64,000 nt of DNA from Saprospiraceae bacterium UBA3362 (GTDB taxonomy: Bacteria > Bacteroidota > Bacteroidia > Chitinophagales > Saprospiraceae), in NCBI GenBank assembly GCA_002360455.1, contig DEQQ01000096.1, forward strand, positions 62,001 to 126,000, written 5' to 3'. The stretch's first letter is position 1; each line of letters begins with the position of its first letter. Below, in pieces: positions 18,592 through 28,150 of this stretch. The notes beneath the pieces were generated by a model. It made no database searches. It saw nothing but the letters and a program-made list of their open reading frames with translations, and was not told where the DNA came from. The position numbers were made by a program, and so were the translations under genes.

Positions 18592-20409
18592 TTATTGAGC
18601 TTGGTCGCCACGAAGTTGGCGGAATCTTTTTCTCGCTTCCACAGCCAAGATACTTCCGCTAAACTCCATAAATAATTTTTCATACAATTGTTTCGCCTTT
18701 TCTTTATCCTCTTTTTGATAATCATAAATTTTGGCAAGCTCAAACAGAGAGTTATCTGCTCGAATATCGTCTTTATATTTTTCTACAACTCGCTCAAATC
18801 TTTCTATAGCTTTATCAGTTTCTTTTAATTTGTTGAATATTTTACCTTGCAGATACCAGACATCATCTTCTAATGTATTTTCTACAGTGAGAGATCTTAT
18901 AGAATCTAAAAGAAGCAGAGCGTCATCGTGTAAATTCTGAAACACCTTGAGTTCTGCCTGAGAATACATTCGCAGTGCTTCTCCCAAAGTATCTTTTGCA
19001 AGATTATCCAAAATGAATACAGATAGATCAATGGCATCATTCGAGATGAGTCTGGATGTAGCTCGTTTCAAAATATCAAATTGTTCTTGAGCCCAAGTAA
19101 AATCTCCGGCATAATAAGACAGTCTTGCATTTCTGAATCTTGCATCTTCTCCTAGTTGATCTTCAAGAAAATCTTTGTCCACTTGAGAATATAATAAAGT
19201 AGCCTCCCACCGTTCTCCGGCTATGAGGTAATAGTCTCCAAGATCTAGTTTTGCCCTAGCTTTGGTTTGAGGATCTACATTTGGTAAGTTGATGTATTGT
19301 TCAAGGAGGTCAATGGCTTTGCTGAGTTTGTTGAGGTATTTGGCCTCTAATTCTGCATATTCTATCCATAAATCACCTACCAGACGTGCTGAGCCGTATT
19401 CATTTTTAAATTGCTCATAGTCTGATTCAAGGGCAAGTAAATCTTGATGGTTGTAATTGTTTTTTTCTACAATTTGCTTTCTCCTGCAAATTAAAATGTG
19501 TCTGCTTGCTTCCAAATAATAGGTTTCGGCCTGACCCTTGGCTTTAAGATAAGAGAAGCCGTCTATCGCAGTTCGGTAGTCACTCTCCAACATTGCATTA
19601 TAGGCAAGTTGATAAACACTGGCACCGTTTTCATTCAGCAGTCTGTCAAGAGATTTGGTTTGGCGCATAGCGTTCATGTAGTCTTTATTTTGAATAAAGC
19701 TCCAAGCCAACAATTCTATATATGAGCTTTGGTCGGGTTTTTTTTCCAGCTCCGAGTAAAGTTCAGCCTGCAGCTCCGGATACAATTCTTTTGGAAGGTA
19801 AACGATAAGCTGATTTCCTAATTGGTTGACGTCAATGCTGCCGTTTTTGAGCGCCTTCATATAGTATTGCAGCATTTTCTTGGGTTCATTTTTCTTTCTG
19901 TACAAGTCGGCAAGAAGACTGTTGAAGTCAGCCTGTTCTCCCATAAGTTTTTGAGCTTTTTCGTAAACTTGAATGGAGAGATCGTATCGGTTTTGATTGC
20001 CAAAAAGATTGGCTAACTTATAAGCTATGATGACTTCGGGCTGTAATTTATTAATGGCTTCTAGAAAATGTTTTTCGGCTTTCTCAGGCTCATTTTGTCG
20101 CATGGCAAGGTTGCCAAGTTGATAGTATTGGATGCAATCTTTTGGTTTTTTGGCAATTTCTTTTTTGATGAGACTTTCTGCTTCATCAAACTGCTTCATT
20201 GACATCAGACATTCGAGATAATTGTTGTAGTATATATCAATATTGGGTTGAGATTGGACCAATGACTTATACAGTCCTGCAGCTTTTTCGTACTCACCGG
20301 ATTGAAAATATTGTAATGCCAACCTTGGATCCTGAGCAAAAAGACCATTGATCAGTAAACTAAAACAAAATACCCAAAATGATGTCAATTTTGAGGAACG
20401 AATACTCAT
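18592..20409 (-). CDS. Tetratricopeptide repeat protein, exported
   Basis: The 605-residue protein starts with a signal peptide ending at LINGLFAQ and then consists almost entirely of TPR-like helical hairpins. Clear units include ALQYFQSGEYEKAAGLYKSL, CIQYYQLGNLAMRQNEPEKA and ADNSLFELAKIYDYQKEDKE. The repeats form a binding scaffold, probably in the periplasm. The binding partner is unknown. The DUF4286 gene follows with a 9-base gap. No catalytic motif is seen. Confidence 0.88.
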   Translation of the reverse strand: MSIRSSKLTSFWVFCFSLLINGLFAQDPRLALQYFQSGEYEKAAGLYKSLVQSQPNIDIYYNNYLECLMSMKQFDEAESLIKKEIAKKPKDCIQYYQLGNLAMRQNEPEKAEKHFLEAINKLQPEVIIAYKLANLFGNQNRYDLSIQVYEKAQKLMGEQADFNSLLADLYRKKNEPKKMLQYYMKALKNGSIDVNQLGNQLIVYLPKELYPELQAELYSELEKKPDQSSYIELLAWSFIQNKDYMNAMRQTKSLDRLLNENGASVYQLAYNAMLESDYRTAIDGFSYLKAKGQAETYYLEASRHILICRRKQIVEKNNYNHQDLLALESDYEQFKNEYGSARLVGDLWIEYAELEAKYLNKLSKAIDLLEQYINLPNVDPQTKARAKLDLGDYYLIAGERWEATLLYSQVDKDFLEDQLGEDARFRNARLSYYAGDFTWAQEQFDILKRATSRLISNDAIDLSVFILDNLAKDTLGEALRMYSQAELKVFQNLHDDALLLLDSIRSLTVENTLEDDVWYLQGKIFNKLKETDKAIERFERVVEKYKDDIRADNSLFELAKIYDYQKEDKEKAKQLYEKLFMEFSGSILAVEARKRFRQLRGDQAQ

Positions 20410-20588
20410 GTTGTTTTAAACAGTAAAAAGGCAAAAATGATTCAAAATGACTTACAATATTCAAGAAGAGCTTAGCTTTACCCAAAACAATTCCTCTCTC
20501 CGAACTTTCTGACAGAGCCCATAATTGGATTGAAGATATTCCATCCATAAGGTCTGTCTTCAATGGAGGTTTGCATATCGATATCCAA

Positions 20589-20625
20589 AAAAAAAAGTCC
20601 ATCAAATGAATGACAGACTTTTTGT
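20589..20625 (-). terminator. Hairpin terminator after tRNA-Cys
   Basis: AAAAAGTC at the 5' side pairs with GACTTTTT on the 3' side, read on the minus strand, with a T-rich end. It lies just beyond the 3' end of the tRNA and 180 bases upstream of the TPR gene start. Confidence 0.7.
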
Positions 20626-20629
20626 TTTG

Positions 20630-20700
20630 AGGTCGAAAGCGGATTCGAACCGCTGTAGGAGCTTTTGCAGAGCTCTGCCTAGCCACTCGGCCATCCGACC
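20630..20700 (-). tRNA. tRNA-Cys (anticodon GCA)
   Basis: On the minus strand the 5' acceptor strand GGTCGGA pairs with TTCGACC at the 3' end. The D arm (GGCCGAGTGGCTAGGC), the anticodon stem GAGCT/AGCTC around loop CTGCAAA (anticodon GCA) and the T arm with GGTTCGAATCC complete a normal cloverleaf. CCA is not encoded. Confidence 0.95.
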
Positions 20701-20924
20701 ATAGTCCTTTTTTCTAAGGAACTGCAAATTTATAACAATTTTCATTCCAAACTAATGAAATCGCAAAAGCTATAGGATTTTTTCGATGGGATCATCCTTT
20801 TTCTGTTGTTAGTCTGCAATAAATATTATTATATAACAGAGTATCAACGATTTAGATCAAATTGTCAAGCCTTGTGAAGCGGCAGAGCTGTGCGATTAGC
20901 TTGCCAAAAGCAGAACCATGAGGG
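20701..20924. other. Intergenic region upstream of tRNA-Cys
   Basis: Between the tRNA and repeat copy B I find no gene. It presumably contains the tRNA promoter on the minus strand, which I could not assign. Confidence 0.4.
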
Positions 20925-20983
20925 TTGCAAAACTAGACCTGACAGTAGGGAGCTCCCGCGACCGGATGGCAGGACTCAGGCTA
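20925..20983 (+). repeat. Dispersed GC-rich palindromic repeat, copy B
   Basis: The copy reads TTGCAAAACTAGACCTGACA, then GGGAGCTCCCGCGACCGGAT, then GGCAGGACTCAGGCTA. The centre GGGAGCTCCC is a perfect palindrome. Its flanks (TAGACCTGACAG and GGATGGCAGGACTCAGGCTA) recur in inverted orientation at 22413-22477 on the other side of the acyl-CoA dehydrogenase gene. Confidence 0.8.
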
Positions 20984-21045
20984 CAATCAAAGAGCCACAA
21001 GCTGCCTCTCCAAAACCTATTTTTTGTTCAAATGGATCTTGAGCA

Positions 21046-22242
21046 CTACGCCCCAAAAGCGTTGATGCCTGTTACGTCCATGCCCGTGATGAGCAAATGA
21101 ATATCGTGTGTGCCCTCATAAGTTAGGACGGTTTCGAGGTTCATCATGTGGCGCATGATAGGATATTCGTTGGTGATGCCCATTCCTCCAAGGATCTGCC
21201 GAGCCTCTCGAGCAATGGTGAGGGCCATGTTCACGTTGTTTCGTTTGGCCATAGAAATTTGAGCCGGTGTAGCTGCCGATTTATTGGCTAAACTACCCAA
21301 TCTCCAAGCTAAAAGTTGGGCTTTGGTAATTTCGGTGATCATCTCTGCCAACTTCTTCTGGGTGAGCTGAAACGCTGCCAGAGGTTTGCCAAATTGGATT
21401 CTTTCTTTGCTGTATTTCAGGGCCGTATCATAACAGTCTAAGGCTGCTCCTATGGCTCCCCAAGCAATGCCGTAGCGAGCTTTGGATAGACAGGACAGCG
21501 GACCTTTTAGACCTTTTACATGAGGGAAAACTTGAGACTTTGGTACTCTCACATCCTCAAAAACCAGCTCGCCGGTGATGGAAGCCCGCAAAGACCATTT
21601 GCCATGAATTTCGGGAGCAGAAAATCCTTTTGCATCTTTTTCTACTACCATTCCGAGGATTTCACCCTGCTCGTTTTTTGCCCAAACCACAGCTAAATCG
21701 GCTACAGGCGAGTTGGTGATCCACATTTTGGCCCCATTAAGTATATAAGCATCGCCATCATCCCTTACGTTGGTAACCATTCCGGCAGGATTGGACCCAA
21801 AATCAGGCTCTGTCAAGCCAAAACAACCTATAAACTCCCCGGAACCTAACTTAGGCAGGTATTTTCTTTTTTGTTCTTCACTGGCAAATCTGTAAATGGG
21901 ATACATGACCAGAGAGCCTTGCACAGAGGCCATAGAGCGAACTCCGCTGTCTCCTCTTTCTAACTCTTGCATGATCACGCCATAAGCTATTTCATCCATT
22001 CCACCTCCGCCGTATTCTGTAGGAAGACTTGGTCCATAAGCCCCTATTTCTGCCAGTCCTTTGAACAAATGACGAGGACATTCATGCTTATCGCTGTATT
22101 CTTCTATGATGGGTGTCACTTCGGCCTTTACCCAATCCCTCACTGCCTGCCTTGCCAATAAATGTTCTTCTGTCAACAGTTCATCTATAAGATAATAATC
22201 ATGCCCCTGATAGCTGTCGGTTCGCTTATTTATACTTGCCAT
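21046..22242 (-). CDS. Acyl-CoA dehydrogenase, glutaryl-CoA dehydrogenase-like
   Basis: A 398-residue flavin-dependent acyl-CoA dehydrogenase with an N-terminal helical domain (LTEEHLLARQAVRDWVKAEV), a middle beta domain (GCFGLTEPDFGSNPAGM, KMWITNSPVADLAVVWAKN) and a C-terminal helical domain ending in YEGTHDIHLLITGMDVTGI. The Glu in YEGTHDIH is the expected catalytic base, and VRSMASVQGSLVM with its Arg resembles the glutaryl-CoA dehydrogenase group, which works in lysine/tryptophan breakdown. The ATG at 22242 replaces an open extension to 22455 that runs into a repeat. The gene looks somewhat richer in GC than its neighbours and lies between inverted repeat copies. Confidence 0.9.
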   Translation of the reverse strand: MASINKRTDSYQGHDYYLIDELLTEEHLLARQAVRDWVKAEVTPIIEEYSDKHECPRHLFKGLAEIGAYGPSLPTEYGGGGMDEIAYGVIMQELERGDSGVRSMASVQGSLVMYPIYRFASEEQKRKYLPKLGSGEFIGCFGLTEPDFGSNPAGMVTNVRDDGDAYILNGAKMWITNSPVADLAVVWAKNEQGEILGMVVEKDAKGFSAPEIHGKWSLRASITGELVFEDVRVPKSQVFPHVKGLKGPLSCLSKARYGIAWGAIGAALDCYDTALKYSKERIQFGKPLAAFQLTQKKLAEMITEITKAQLLAWRLGSLANKSAATPAQISMAKRNNVNMALTIAREARQILGGMGITNEYPIMRHMMNLETVLTYEGTHDIHLLITGMDVTGINAFGA

Positions 22243-22412
22243 GGATTTTTTTTTGCGCAAAAATAAGGCAATAGACCGTGAAAGGGAAGGATACGCTGCT
22301 CTTCTTTTTGGGATGGGCAAGGAAACCCAATGGAGGAAAATAGAATAATTGGAAAATTGGGAATTGAAACTACAAAGAAAATGGAGGAGATGCAGACTCC
22401 TCTTAACCGGTT

Positions 22413-22477
22413 TAGCCTGAGTCCTGCCATCCTTTCCGGCGCTTTGCGCCTCCATTTCTGTCAGGTCTAGGTTTGCA
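22413..22477 (-). repeat. Dispersed GC-rich palindromic repeat, copy C
   Basis: On the minus strand it reads TGCAAACCTAGACCTGACAG, then a hairpin GGCGCAAAGCGCC, then GGATGGCAGGACTCAGGCTA. The flanks are close to identical to copy B, while the central palindrome is a different sequence that still pairs with itself. It lies in the gap between the DUF2480 gene and the acyl-CoA dehydrogenase start. Confidence 0.8.
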
Positions 22478-22600
22478 GCATTTTCAAATCTTGCTGTGGC
22501 TTCTTTATCCCAAGCCTGTTGGAATCCAAGCTCAAAACGGAATGTCTAAAGTCAATAAAATAGAATGAAAGCAAACTTAATGCAGTAAAATATTTTTAAA

Positions 22601-23113
22601 TTAATTCTTAGGCCGTTTGAATATCGGAACAGTAGAGCAAGGTTCTCCAAACATAATACTGGAGGCCACTTCTTTGAGTTTGGCGGTAATCTCAAGATAG
22701 GCAGAAGCGGGTACTTCTTTTTCGCTACAACCTTTTATAACCAATTTTGCATCTCTATACTCTTCGGCATCCATCTCTTTAATCCTAAGACTGAACCAAG
22801 TTCTGATACATTCTTCTTTTGTTCCGTAATAAACAGAGTGAACATGAGGCGTTGCGTGTTGAGCCACCAGCATATAAGCCCAAGTAGGAATGATTGCATC
22901 AGTAGAACAAAAAACGGTCAATAATTTTCCATTGACAGAGTCCCAATGGTAATCCTTCATGGCAGCCCTGAAATCCATTTCCTTCAAAATCAATCCACGA
23001 AACAAATAATCTTTGAGATCTAAACTTATAATATCATATGGAGGAAAATAATCTTCCAGTTTGATAGTAATCAAGCCACTTGAGGCAACTCTATTGATCA
23101 ATTGATCACTCAT
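22601..23113 (-). CDS. DUF2480 family protein
   Basis: The protein (170 residues from the ATG at 23113) has ITIKLEDYFPPYDIISLDLK, DYLFRGLILKEMDFRAAMK and AIIPTWAYMLVAQHATPH, typical of DUF2480, a conserved Bacteroidota family of unknown function. The ATG at 23113 overlaps the end of scpB by 8 bases, a sign of translational coupling. An upstream extension to 23170 lies inside scpB and is not supported. Confidence 0.88.
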   Translation of the reverse strand: MSDQLINRVASSGLITIKLEDYFPPYDIISLDLKDYLFRGLILKEMDFRAAMKDYHWDSVNGKLLTVFCSTDAIIPTWAYMLVAQHATPHVHSVYYGTKEECIRTWFSLRIKEMDAEEYRDAKLVIKGCSEKEVPASAYLEITAKLKEVASSIMFGEPCSTVPIFKRPKN

Positions 23114-23741
23114 CTTCTGTGCTGCTTGGGTTATTTTCTTCGGTGAACAATTGGGGTACTGGTGCAGCATCTTCTATTGGGGCGGCTTCACCGATTTCGT
23201 TGGGCATTGCAAAATCTTTGAGCTTGGGCAGGTCTGCAAGAGATTTGAGTCCAAAGTACTCCATAAAACGATTGCTGGTACCAAACAGAATAGGTTTTCC
23301 GGGTCCTTCACTTCTTCCTTTGATTTCTATCAGTTCTTTCTCCAACAATTTCTGGATAGAATGATCGCTGTTGACACCTCGTACTTGTTCTATTTCGGAT
23401 TTGCTCACGGGTTGTTTATAAGCTACAATGGCGAGAGATTCCATAGCAGCTCTGGACAGTTTTTTACGATTGTTCAGTTTGATATGCTCTGCGATGAGAT
23501 CGAAATGTTTTGGTTTGGACAGAAATTGATATCCGCCGGCAATTTCTTTGATTTCAATACCGAAGTCGTCCCTTTCGTATTTGAGAGAAATTTGATAGAT
23601 GGCTTCATCAATGCTGTCTTGATCCAAGCTCAAGGCAAGAGTATTTTCCAAACAGTATTTGATTTCTGCAATGGTAATGGGAGTAGGAGAAGCAAAGATG
23701 AGGCTCTCTATAGCCGGAAGATATGTTTCTGGATTCATCAA
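23106..23741 (-). CDS. scpB: Segregation and condensation protein B
   Basis: ScpB is a winged-helix dimer that works with ScpA and SMC in chromosome condensation. The 211-residue protein shows the two winged-helix domains: IESLIFASPTPITIAEIKY with YERDDFGIEIKEIAGGYQFL, and LSRAAMESLAIVAYKQPVSK with EIEQVRGVNSDHSIQKLLEK. KELIEIKGRSEGPGKPILF follows and the tail is acidic. scpA is not in the window. The 3' end overlaps DUF2480. Confidence 0.94.
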   Translation of the reverse strand: MMNPETYLPAIESLIFASPTPITIAEIKYCLENTLALSLDQDSIDEAIYQISLKYERDDFGIEIKEIAGGYQFLSKPKHFDLIAEHIKLNNRKKLSRAAMESLAIVAYKQPVSKSEIEQVRGVNSDHSIQKLLEKELIEIKGRSEGPGKPILFGTSNRFMEYFGLKSLADLPKLKDFAMPNEIGEAAPIEDAAPVPQLFTEENNPSSTEDE

Positions 23742-23963
23742 GGCAAAAGTAAAGAAAGTAAAGGCTTAGAAAGGGAGATTGTTGCGGCTTTTTTGTTCAA
23801 AAAATATATTCGAATATTGATTTACGTATTACTTATTGAGATTGTGATATATAGAGATTAAACAGAAAAATGATGTGAAGAAAATGGCGGGCGGGCGTTA
23901 AGGGAAATAATTAGAAATAAATTCAATCTGAATTTTCATTAACTTAAAAAATCATTCCCACCC

Positions 23964-24725
23964 TTATTTCCTCAAACGCTCACAGAGCGCCAAATAATCT
24001 TGAGGACTTAAATCCTCCGGTCGTTTATCGAAAATTGGTTCTTCGAGCCATAGTGCATTTTGTATTGTTGATTTAAGATTATTGCGAAGTGTTTTTCTAC
24101 GAAATTGAAAGGCTTGCCTAAGAAGTTTTTGTAATTCCGAATACTCTTGATGGCTTATTCTATTTTCTTTTCTTTTGAATAGTACAATAGAGGATAATAC
24201 ATTGGGAGGAGGAGAAAAATTCATCCGATTTACATCAAACATAATTTTTACTTCATAAAGTCTATTGCATAGAATAGCCAATGGCCCATAGTCTTTTGTT
24301 CCTTGCTTTCCACAAAGTCGCAGTGCCATTTCTTTTTGAAACATTCCCACCATATATGGAATCAAATCTGCATTTTCCAATACTTTGATTACAATTTGGG
24401 ATGAGATGTTGTAGGGAAAATTTCCGCAGAGGTTGAATTCTTGGTTTTCAAATAATGTCTTAAAATCGTACTTCAATACATCGGCTTGAATCAATTTATT
24501 CTCAAGCTCGGGAAACTCTGAGAGCAAGTGTTGAACCATATCCTTATCCGCTTCCAAGGCTTTGAATTCTTGAACAGAGTTTTTAAGCAATTTTGTAATT
24601 GCCCCTCTGCCTGGTCCGATTTCGACAAGTTTACCTGTACCTAATGATAAAATAAGCTCCACAATTCGCTCAATTACCCTCGGTTGGGTCAAAAAGTGTT
24701 GTCCAAATGATTTTTTTGCTTGCAT
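23964..24725 (-). CDS. rsmA: 16S rRNA (adenine1518-N6/adenine1519-N6)-dimethyltransferase
   Basis: RsmA (KsgA) dimethylates two adjacent adenines in helix 45 of 16S rRNA during 30S assembly. Motifs are KKSFGQHFLTQPRVIERIVE, the SAM-binding VEIGPGRGAITKLL, LIQADVLKYDF, the catalytic NFPYNISSQIV, and the C-terminal RRKTLRNNL. The ATG at 24725 gives the usual MQAKKSFGQHFL start. A GTG at 24734 is also in frame. It is divergent from pheT with 84 bases between starts. Confidence 0.95.
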   Translation of the reverse strand: MQAKKSFGQHFLTQPRVIERIVELILSLGTGKLVEIGPGRGAITKLLKNSVQEFKALEADKDMVQHLLSEFPELENKLIQADVLKYDFKTLFENQEFNLCGNFPYNISSQIVIKVLENADLIPYMVGMFQKEMALRLCGKQGTKDYGPLAILCNRLYEVKIMFDVNRMNFSPPPNVLSSIVLFKRKENRISHQEYSELQKLLRQAFQFRRKTLRNNLKSTIQNALWLEEPIFDKRPEDLSPQDYLALCERLRK

Positions 24726-24809
24726 CAAGACCACAAAGATCGTTTTATATCGAAAAACTCCTTGAAAATTCTCATATTATCCTTCTCTTTGCAGTAAATT
24801 TTGTAGATC

Positions 24810-27251
24810 ATGCGCATATCACTTTCCTGGCTAAAACAATACCTTCCCTTAACCGACAGTCCGGAGAAAATCTCAGAGATTCTGACCTCTTTGGGATTGG
24901 AAGTAGAGGGGATGGAAAATGTGGAAAAAACACAAGGAGGACTCAAAGGCGTTGTCGTAGGCCAGGTAAAAGACTGTGTTAAACATCCAAACGCAGACAA
25001 ACTTTCGCTTACAACGGTTGATATTGGCTCGGACTCCCTGCTTCAGATCGTTTGCGGTGCGCCTAATGTGGCATCGGGGCAAAAGGTGCTGGTAGCCACT
25101 GAGGGATGTACATTGTACCCAAAAAATGGAGAGCCTTTTACGATTAAAAAAGGAAAAATTCGAGGAGAAGAGTCACAGGGCATGATCTGTGCCGAGGACG
25201 AGCTTGGTCTTGGAGACTCCCATGCAGGAATTATGATCTTGAGCGATGAGGCAAAAATCGGACAAGCTGCTGCTGACTATTTTAACTTTGAATCCGATAC
25301 CATTTATGAAATAGGCCTGACTCCCAATAGAGCGGATGCTATGCATCATCTGGGCGTTGCAAAAGATCTGCGAGCATGGTATTTAGTTCACACAGATCAA
25401 AAAATGCCCCTGTGTTTACCGGCTGTGGATGAGCTAAATTGTGATGAAGATAGACTAAAACTTACGGTTACCGTGGACTCCTCGGAACTTTGCCCCAGGT
25501 ATTCCGGAATATGTTTAGATAACATAAAGATTGAACCATCTCCGGATTGGCTCCAAGCTAAAATCCGAGCCATGGATCAAAAACCGGTCAATAATGTTGT
25601 GGATATTACAAATTATGTAATGTATGAGCTGGGGCAACCCTTGCATGCTTTTGATTATGATCGGATACATGGACAGGCGATAAAAGTAAAAACATTAAAT
25701 CCAGGAGAAGACTTTATTACTTTGGATGGTGTGCAACGCAAATTAACGGGAAATGAGCTGATGATTTGTAATGCAAATTCTCAAGCAATGTGTATTGCCG
25801 GCGTGCTGGGGGGACAAGAATCCGAGGTGAGTGAACCTACGACAAAAATATTCTTAGAGTCAGCTTATTTTGATGCTTCAACCATTCGTCGGGCGAGCAT
25901 GAAGCATAACATTAGAACACAGGCAGCAAAGTGTTTTGAAAAAGGAACTGATCCTGCGGGTACAGTTTTTGCGCTTCAACGAGCAGTCTATTTATTACAA
26001 GAAATTTGTGGAGCCAAAATCGCCTCAAAAGTAGTCGATATTTATCCCAATCCAATTTCAAAGCCCGACATTAAAACGGATCTCAATACTATAAAAAGTT
26101 TGAGCGGTCTGGAGCTAAGTCGAGAAAGTTTGAAAAGAGTGTTATTGGCTCTGGATTTAGAATTGATCGACCATCAAAATGATGAGTTTACAGTGACGGC
26201 ACCAATTAATAAACCTGATGTGAATAGACCCGCAGATCTTGTAGAAGAAATATGCAGGGTATACGGATTGGATCATATTCCCATTCCTGAGAAAATCCAA
26301 CTTTCATTTCCAAAACATATCAAATCAAGTTATGGCTTAAAAAAACAGCTTACCAATTTTCTTGCTGCAAAGGGACTGAATGAAATCATTTCATTGTCTT
26401 TGAGTTCATCAAAACATTGTTTGCAAACTAAAATATGGCAAGAGGATGAGCTTCTTTATGTCCAAAATACTTCCAATGTTCACTTGGATGTTTTGAAGCC
26501 GAATCTGGTGATTGGCGGTCTTGAGTCCATTCAATTCAATCACAACAGACAGCAAATGGATTTGCAGTTTTTTGAATTCGGGAAGGACTATGCCAGAAAT
26601 AAGGATCTGATTCTCGAACGGCAGAAATTGGGTATTTGGTTGACGGGCTCTCAATATGTAAACAATTGGAATGAGACAAAACAAAAACAACACGATTTGT
26701 TTTCGATTAAAAAATTGGTTACAGAATGTTTGCATGAATTGAACATTACTAAATGCACAACCAAAGAATTGAGTTCTGATTCAATTTTTGAATATGGATT
26801 GCAATGGACAATGGGGCAGGCAATTATTGCTGAATGTGGTCTTTTGCACAAAAAACTTCGACAAACATTTGATCTCAAAAAAGAAATCTTTTTTGCTCAA
26901 TTAAATATTGATCAAATAGTAAGTTTAGTATGGAATAAAAAAAGTTCTGTTTACAAAGAATTTAGCAAGTTTCCTTCTGTCAAACGAGACCTTGCTTTGG
27001 TTATTGACAAGTCTGTTCGATTCGATCAACTTAGGCAACTTGCCCAAAAAACGATTGGAGCGCAATTGATAGAAACAGGATTATTTGATGTCTATGAGAA
27101 TGAAAAACAACTTGGTGAAGGCAAAATATCTTATGCCATGAATTTTGTTTTCGAACATCAAGAAAAATCATTTACAGGGGATGAAATTGAACAAATGATG
27201 ACAAAGCTTATTACAGCTTATGAAAAACAGTTTCAAGCCAAAATTAGATAG
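24810..27251 (+). CDS. pheT: Phenylalanine-tRNA ligase beta subunit
   Basis: The 813-residue beta subunit forms the alpha2-beta2 synthetase with PheS. Domains in order are the N-terminal (MRISLSWLKQYLPLTDSPEK), the tRNA-binding OB domain (about 40-150, HPNADKLSLTTVDIG and QIVCGAPNVASG), the B3/B4 editing domain (about 210-390), the B5 domain (about 405-480, INKPDVNRPADLVEEICRVY), the catalytic-like core and the C-terminal FDX-ACB anticodon-binding domain (KFPSVKRDLALVIDKSV and YAMNFVFEHQEKSFTGDEI). Length is typical. pheS is not adjacent, so the two subunits are encoded apart. Confidence 0.96.
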   Translation: MRISLSWLKQYLPLTDSPEKISEILTSLGLEVEGMENVEKTQGGLKGVVVGQVKDCVKHPNADKLSLTTVDIGSDSLLQIVCGAPNVASGQKVLVATEGCTLYPKNGEPFTIKKGKIRGEESQGMICAEDELGLGDSHAGIMILSDEAKIGQAAADYFNFESDTIYEIGLTPNRADAMHHLGVAKDLRAWYLVHTDQKMPLCLPAVDELNCDEDRLKLTVTVDSSELCPRYSGICLDNIKIEPSPDWLQAKIRAMDQKPVNNVVDITNYVMYELGQPLHAFDYDRIHGQAIKVKTLNPGEDFITLDGVQRKLTGNELMICNANSQAMCIAGVLGGQESEVSEPTTKIFLESAYFDASTIRRASMKHNIRTQAAKCFEKGTDPAGTVFALQRAVYLLQEICGAKIASKVVDIYPNPISKPDIKTDLNTIKSLSGLELSRESLKRVLLALDLELIDHQNDEFTVTAPINKPDVNRPADLVEEICRVYGLDHIPIPEKIQLSFPKHIKSSYGLKKQLTNFLAAKGLNEIISLSLSSSKHCLQTKIWQEDELLYVQNTSNVHLDVLKPNLVIGGLESIQFNHNRQQMDLQFFEFGKDYARNKDLILERQKLGIWLTGSQYVNNWNETKQKQHDLFSIKKLVTECLHELNITKCTTKELSSDSIFEYGLQWTMGQAIIAECGLLHKKLRQTFDLKKEIFFAQLNIDQIVSLVWNKKSSVYKEFSKFPSVKRDLALVIDKSVRFDQLRQLAQKTIGAQLIETGLFDVYENEKQLGEGKISYAMNFVFEHQEKSFTGDEIEQMMTKLITAYEKQFQAKIR

Positions 27252-27382
27252 TAAGCTTAGTTATCAATAGGTTTAAAACTCTTAATTTCGTCTTAATATT
27301 TTCATTATTTGTCGATTTATGGAACCAGACTTACTAAAACTGTGTATTTTTGGATTATAAAACAAAATTAAAATTTATTCTA

Positions 27383-28093
27383 ATGAAACAATGGTTTACT
27401 TTACTCATGTTTGCATTGCTTGCAAGCCCTTTTTTGACCAATGCCCAAACTGCAGATGAGATTATAGAAAAACATATCAAGGCAATGGGAGGTGCAGATA
27501 AGTTAAAGGCTATACAGTCTGTTGTTATGGAAGGAGAGATCAATGCGCAGAACATGAAAATCCCAATTTCTATGACTACGGTTCATAACAAAGCGTGGAG
27601 AATGGACTTTAGTATGATGGGAATGAAAGCATTTATGATCATGAGATCGGATTCAGGATGGATGTTCATGCCTTTTTCCGGACAGACAGCCCCTGAGGCC
27701 ATTCCTGCAGATCAATTGAAAGAAGGAAAATCTCAGCTTGATATTCAGGGACAACTTTTAGATTACAAGGAAAAAGGACATACCGTAGAGTATATCGGGA
27801 TGGATGATGTAGAAGGCACCGAATGTTACAAGCTAAAACTAACAGAAAAAGAAGGAAAAGCAAGTTACTATTTAATAGATCCTACTTCCTATTATGTTGT
27901 AAGAAGAACCGGAAAACAGAATATAGGTGGAAAGGAAATGGAAATTTCCACAGATCTTGGAGATTACAAAGCTGTTGAGGGAGGTTACATTTTTCCTCAC
28001 AGTATTGCAAGCCAAAATGGCCCAATAGTGATGACTAAAGTTACCGTAAATCCAAAAGTTGATGATTCAAAGTTTGTTCCATCAATGAATTAA
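27383..28093 (+). CDS. Outer membrane lipoprotein-sorting (LolA-like) protein
   Basis: A 236-residue secreted protein with a signal peptide (MKQWFTLLMFALLASPFLTNAQ) and a LolA/LppX-like beta domain: ADEIIEKHIKAMGGADKLKA, VVMEGEINAQNMKIPISM and GWMFMPFSGQTAPEAIPADQ. The frame is open from a TTG at 27350, but that TTG falls inside a -7-like TATTTTTG (27345-27352), so the ATG at 27383 is used. Family members bind lipid moieties in the periplasm. The lack of a LolA gene context leaves the exact role open. Confidence 0.8.
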   Translation: MKQWFTLLMFALLASPFLTNAQTADEIIEKHIKAMGGADKLKAIQSVVMEGEINAQNMKIPISMTTVHNKAWRMDFSMMGMKAFMIMRSDSGWMFMPFSGQTAPEAIPADQLKEGKSQLDIQGQLLDYKEKGHTVEYIGMDDVEGTECYKLKLTEKEGKASYYLIDPTSYYVVRRTGKQNIGGKEMEISTDLGDYKAVEGGYIFPHSIASQNGPIVMTKVTVNPKVDDSKFVPSMN

Positions 28094-28117
28094 AATAAAA
28101 TTCAAAGCTATTTTTTT

Positions 28118-28143
28118 AGAGTCATGAAGATTTTCATGACTCT
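28118..28143. terminator. Bidirectional hairpin terminator
   Basis: A perfect stem AGAGTCATGAA / TTCATGACTCT with a 4-base loop is flanked by T-runs on the plus side and A-runs on the left, between two convergent genes. Confidence 0.85.
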
Positions 28144-28150
28144 ATTTTTT

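Noticed and set aside
20360..20686. Minus-strand open frame of 108 codons covering tRNA-Cys
   Set aside because: It overlaps the tRNA and terminator and shows no protein features.
22243..22455. Long N-terminal extension of the acyl-CoA dehydrogenase
   Set aside because: The extra 71 residues run through the repeat copy and have no similarity to the family; the ATG at 22242 gives the normal start.
23151..23861. A 236-codon plus-strand open frame antisense to scpB
   Set aside because: It is in the antisense direction of a clear scpB gene with no recognisable motif.
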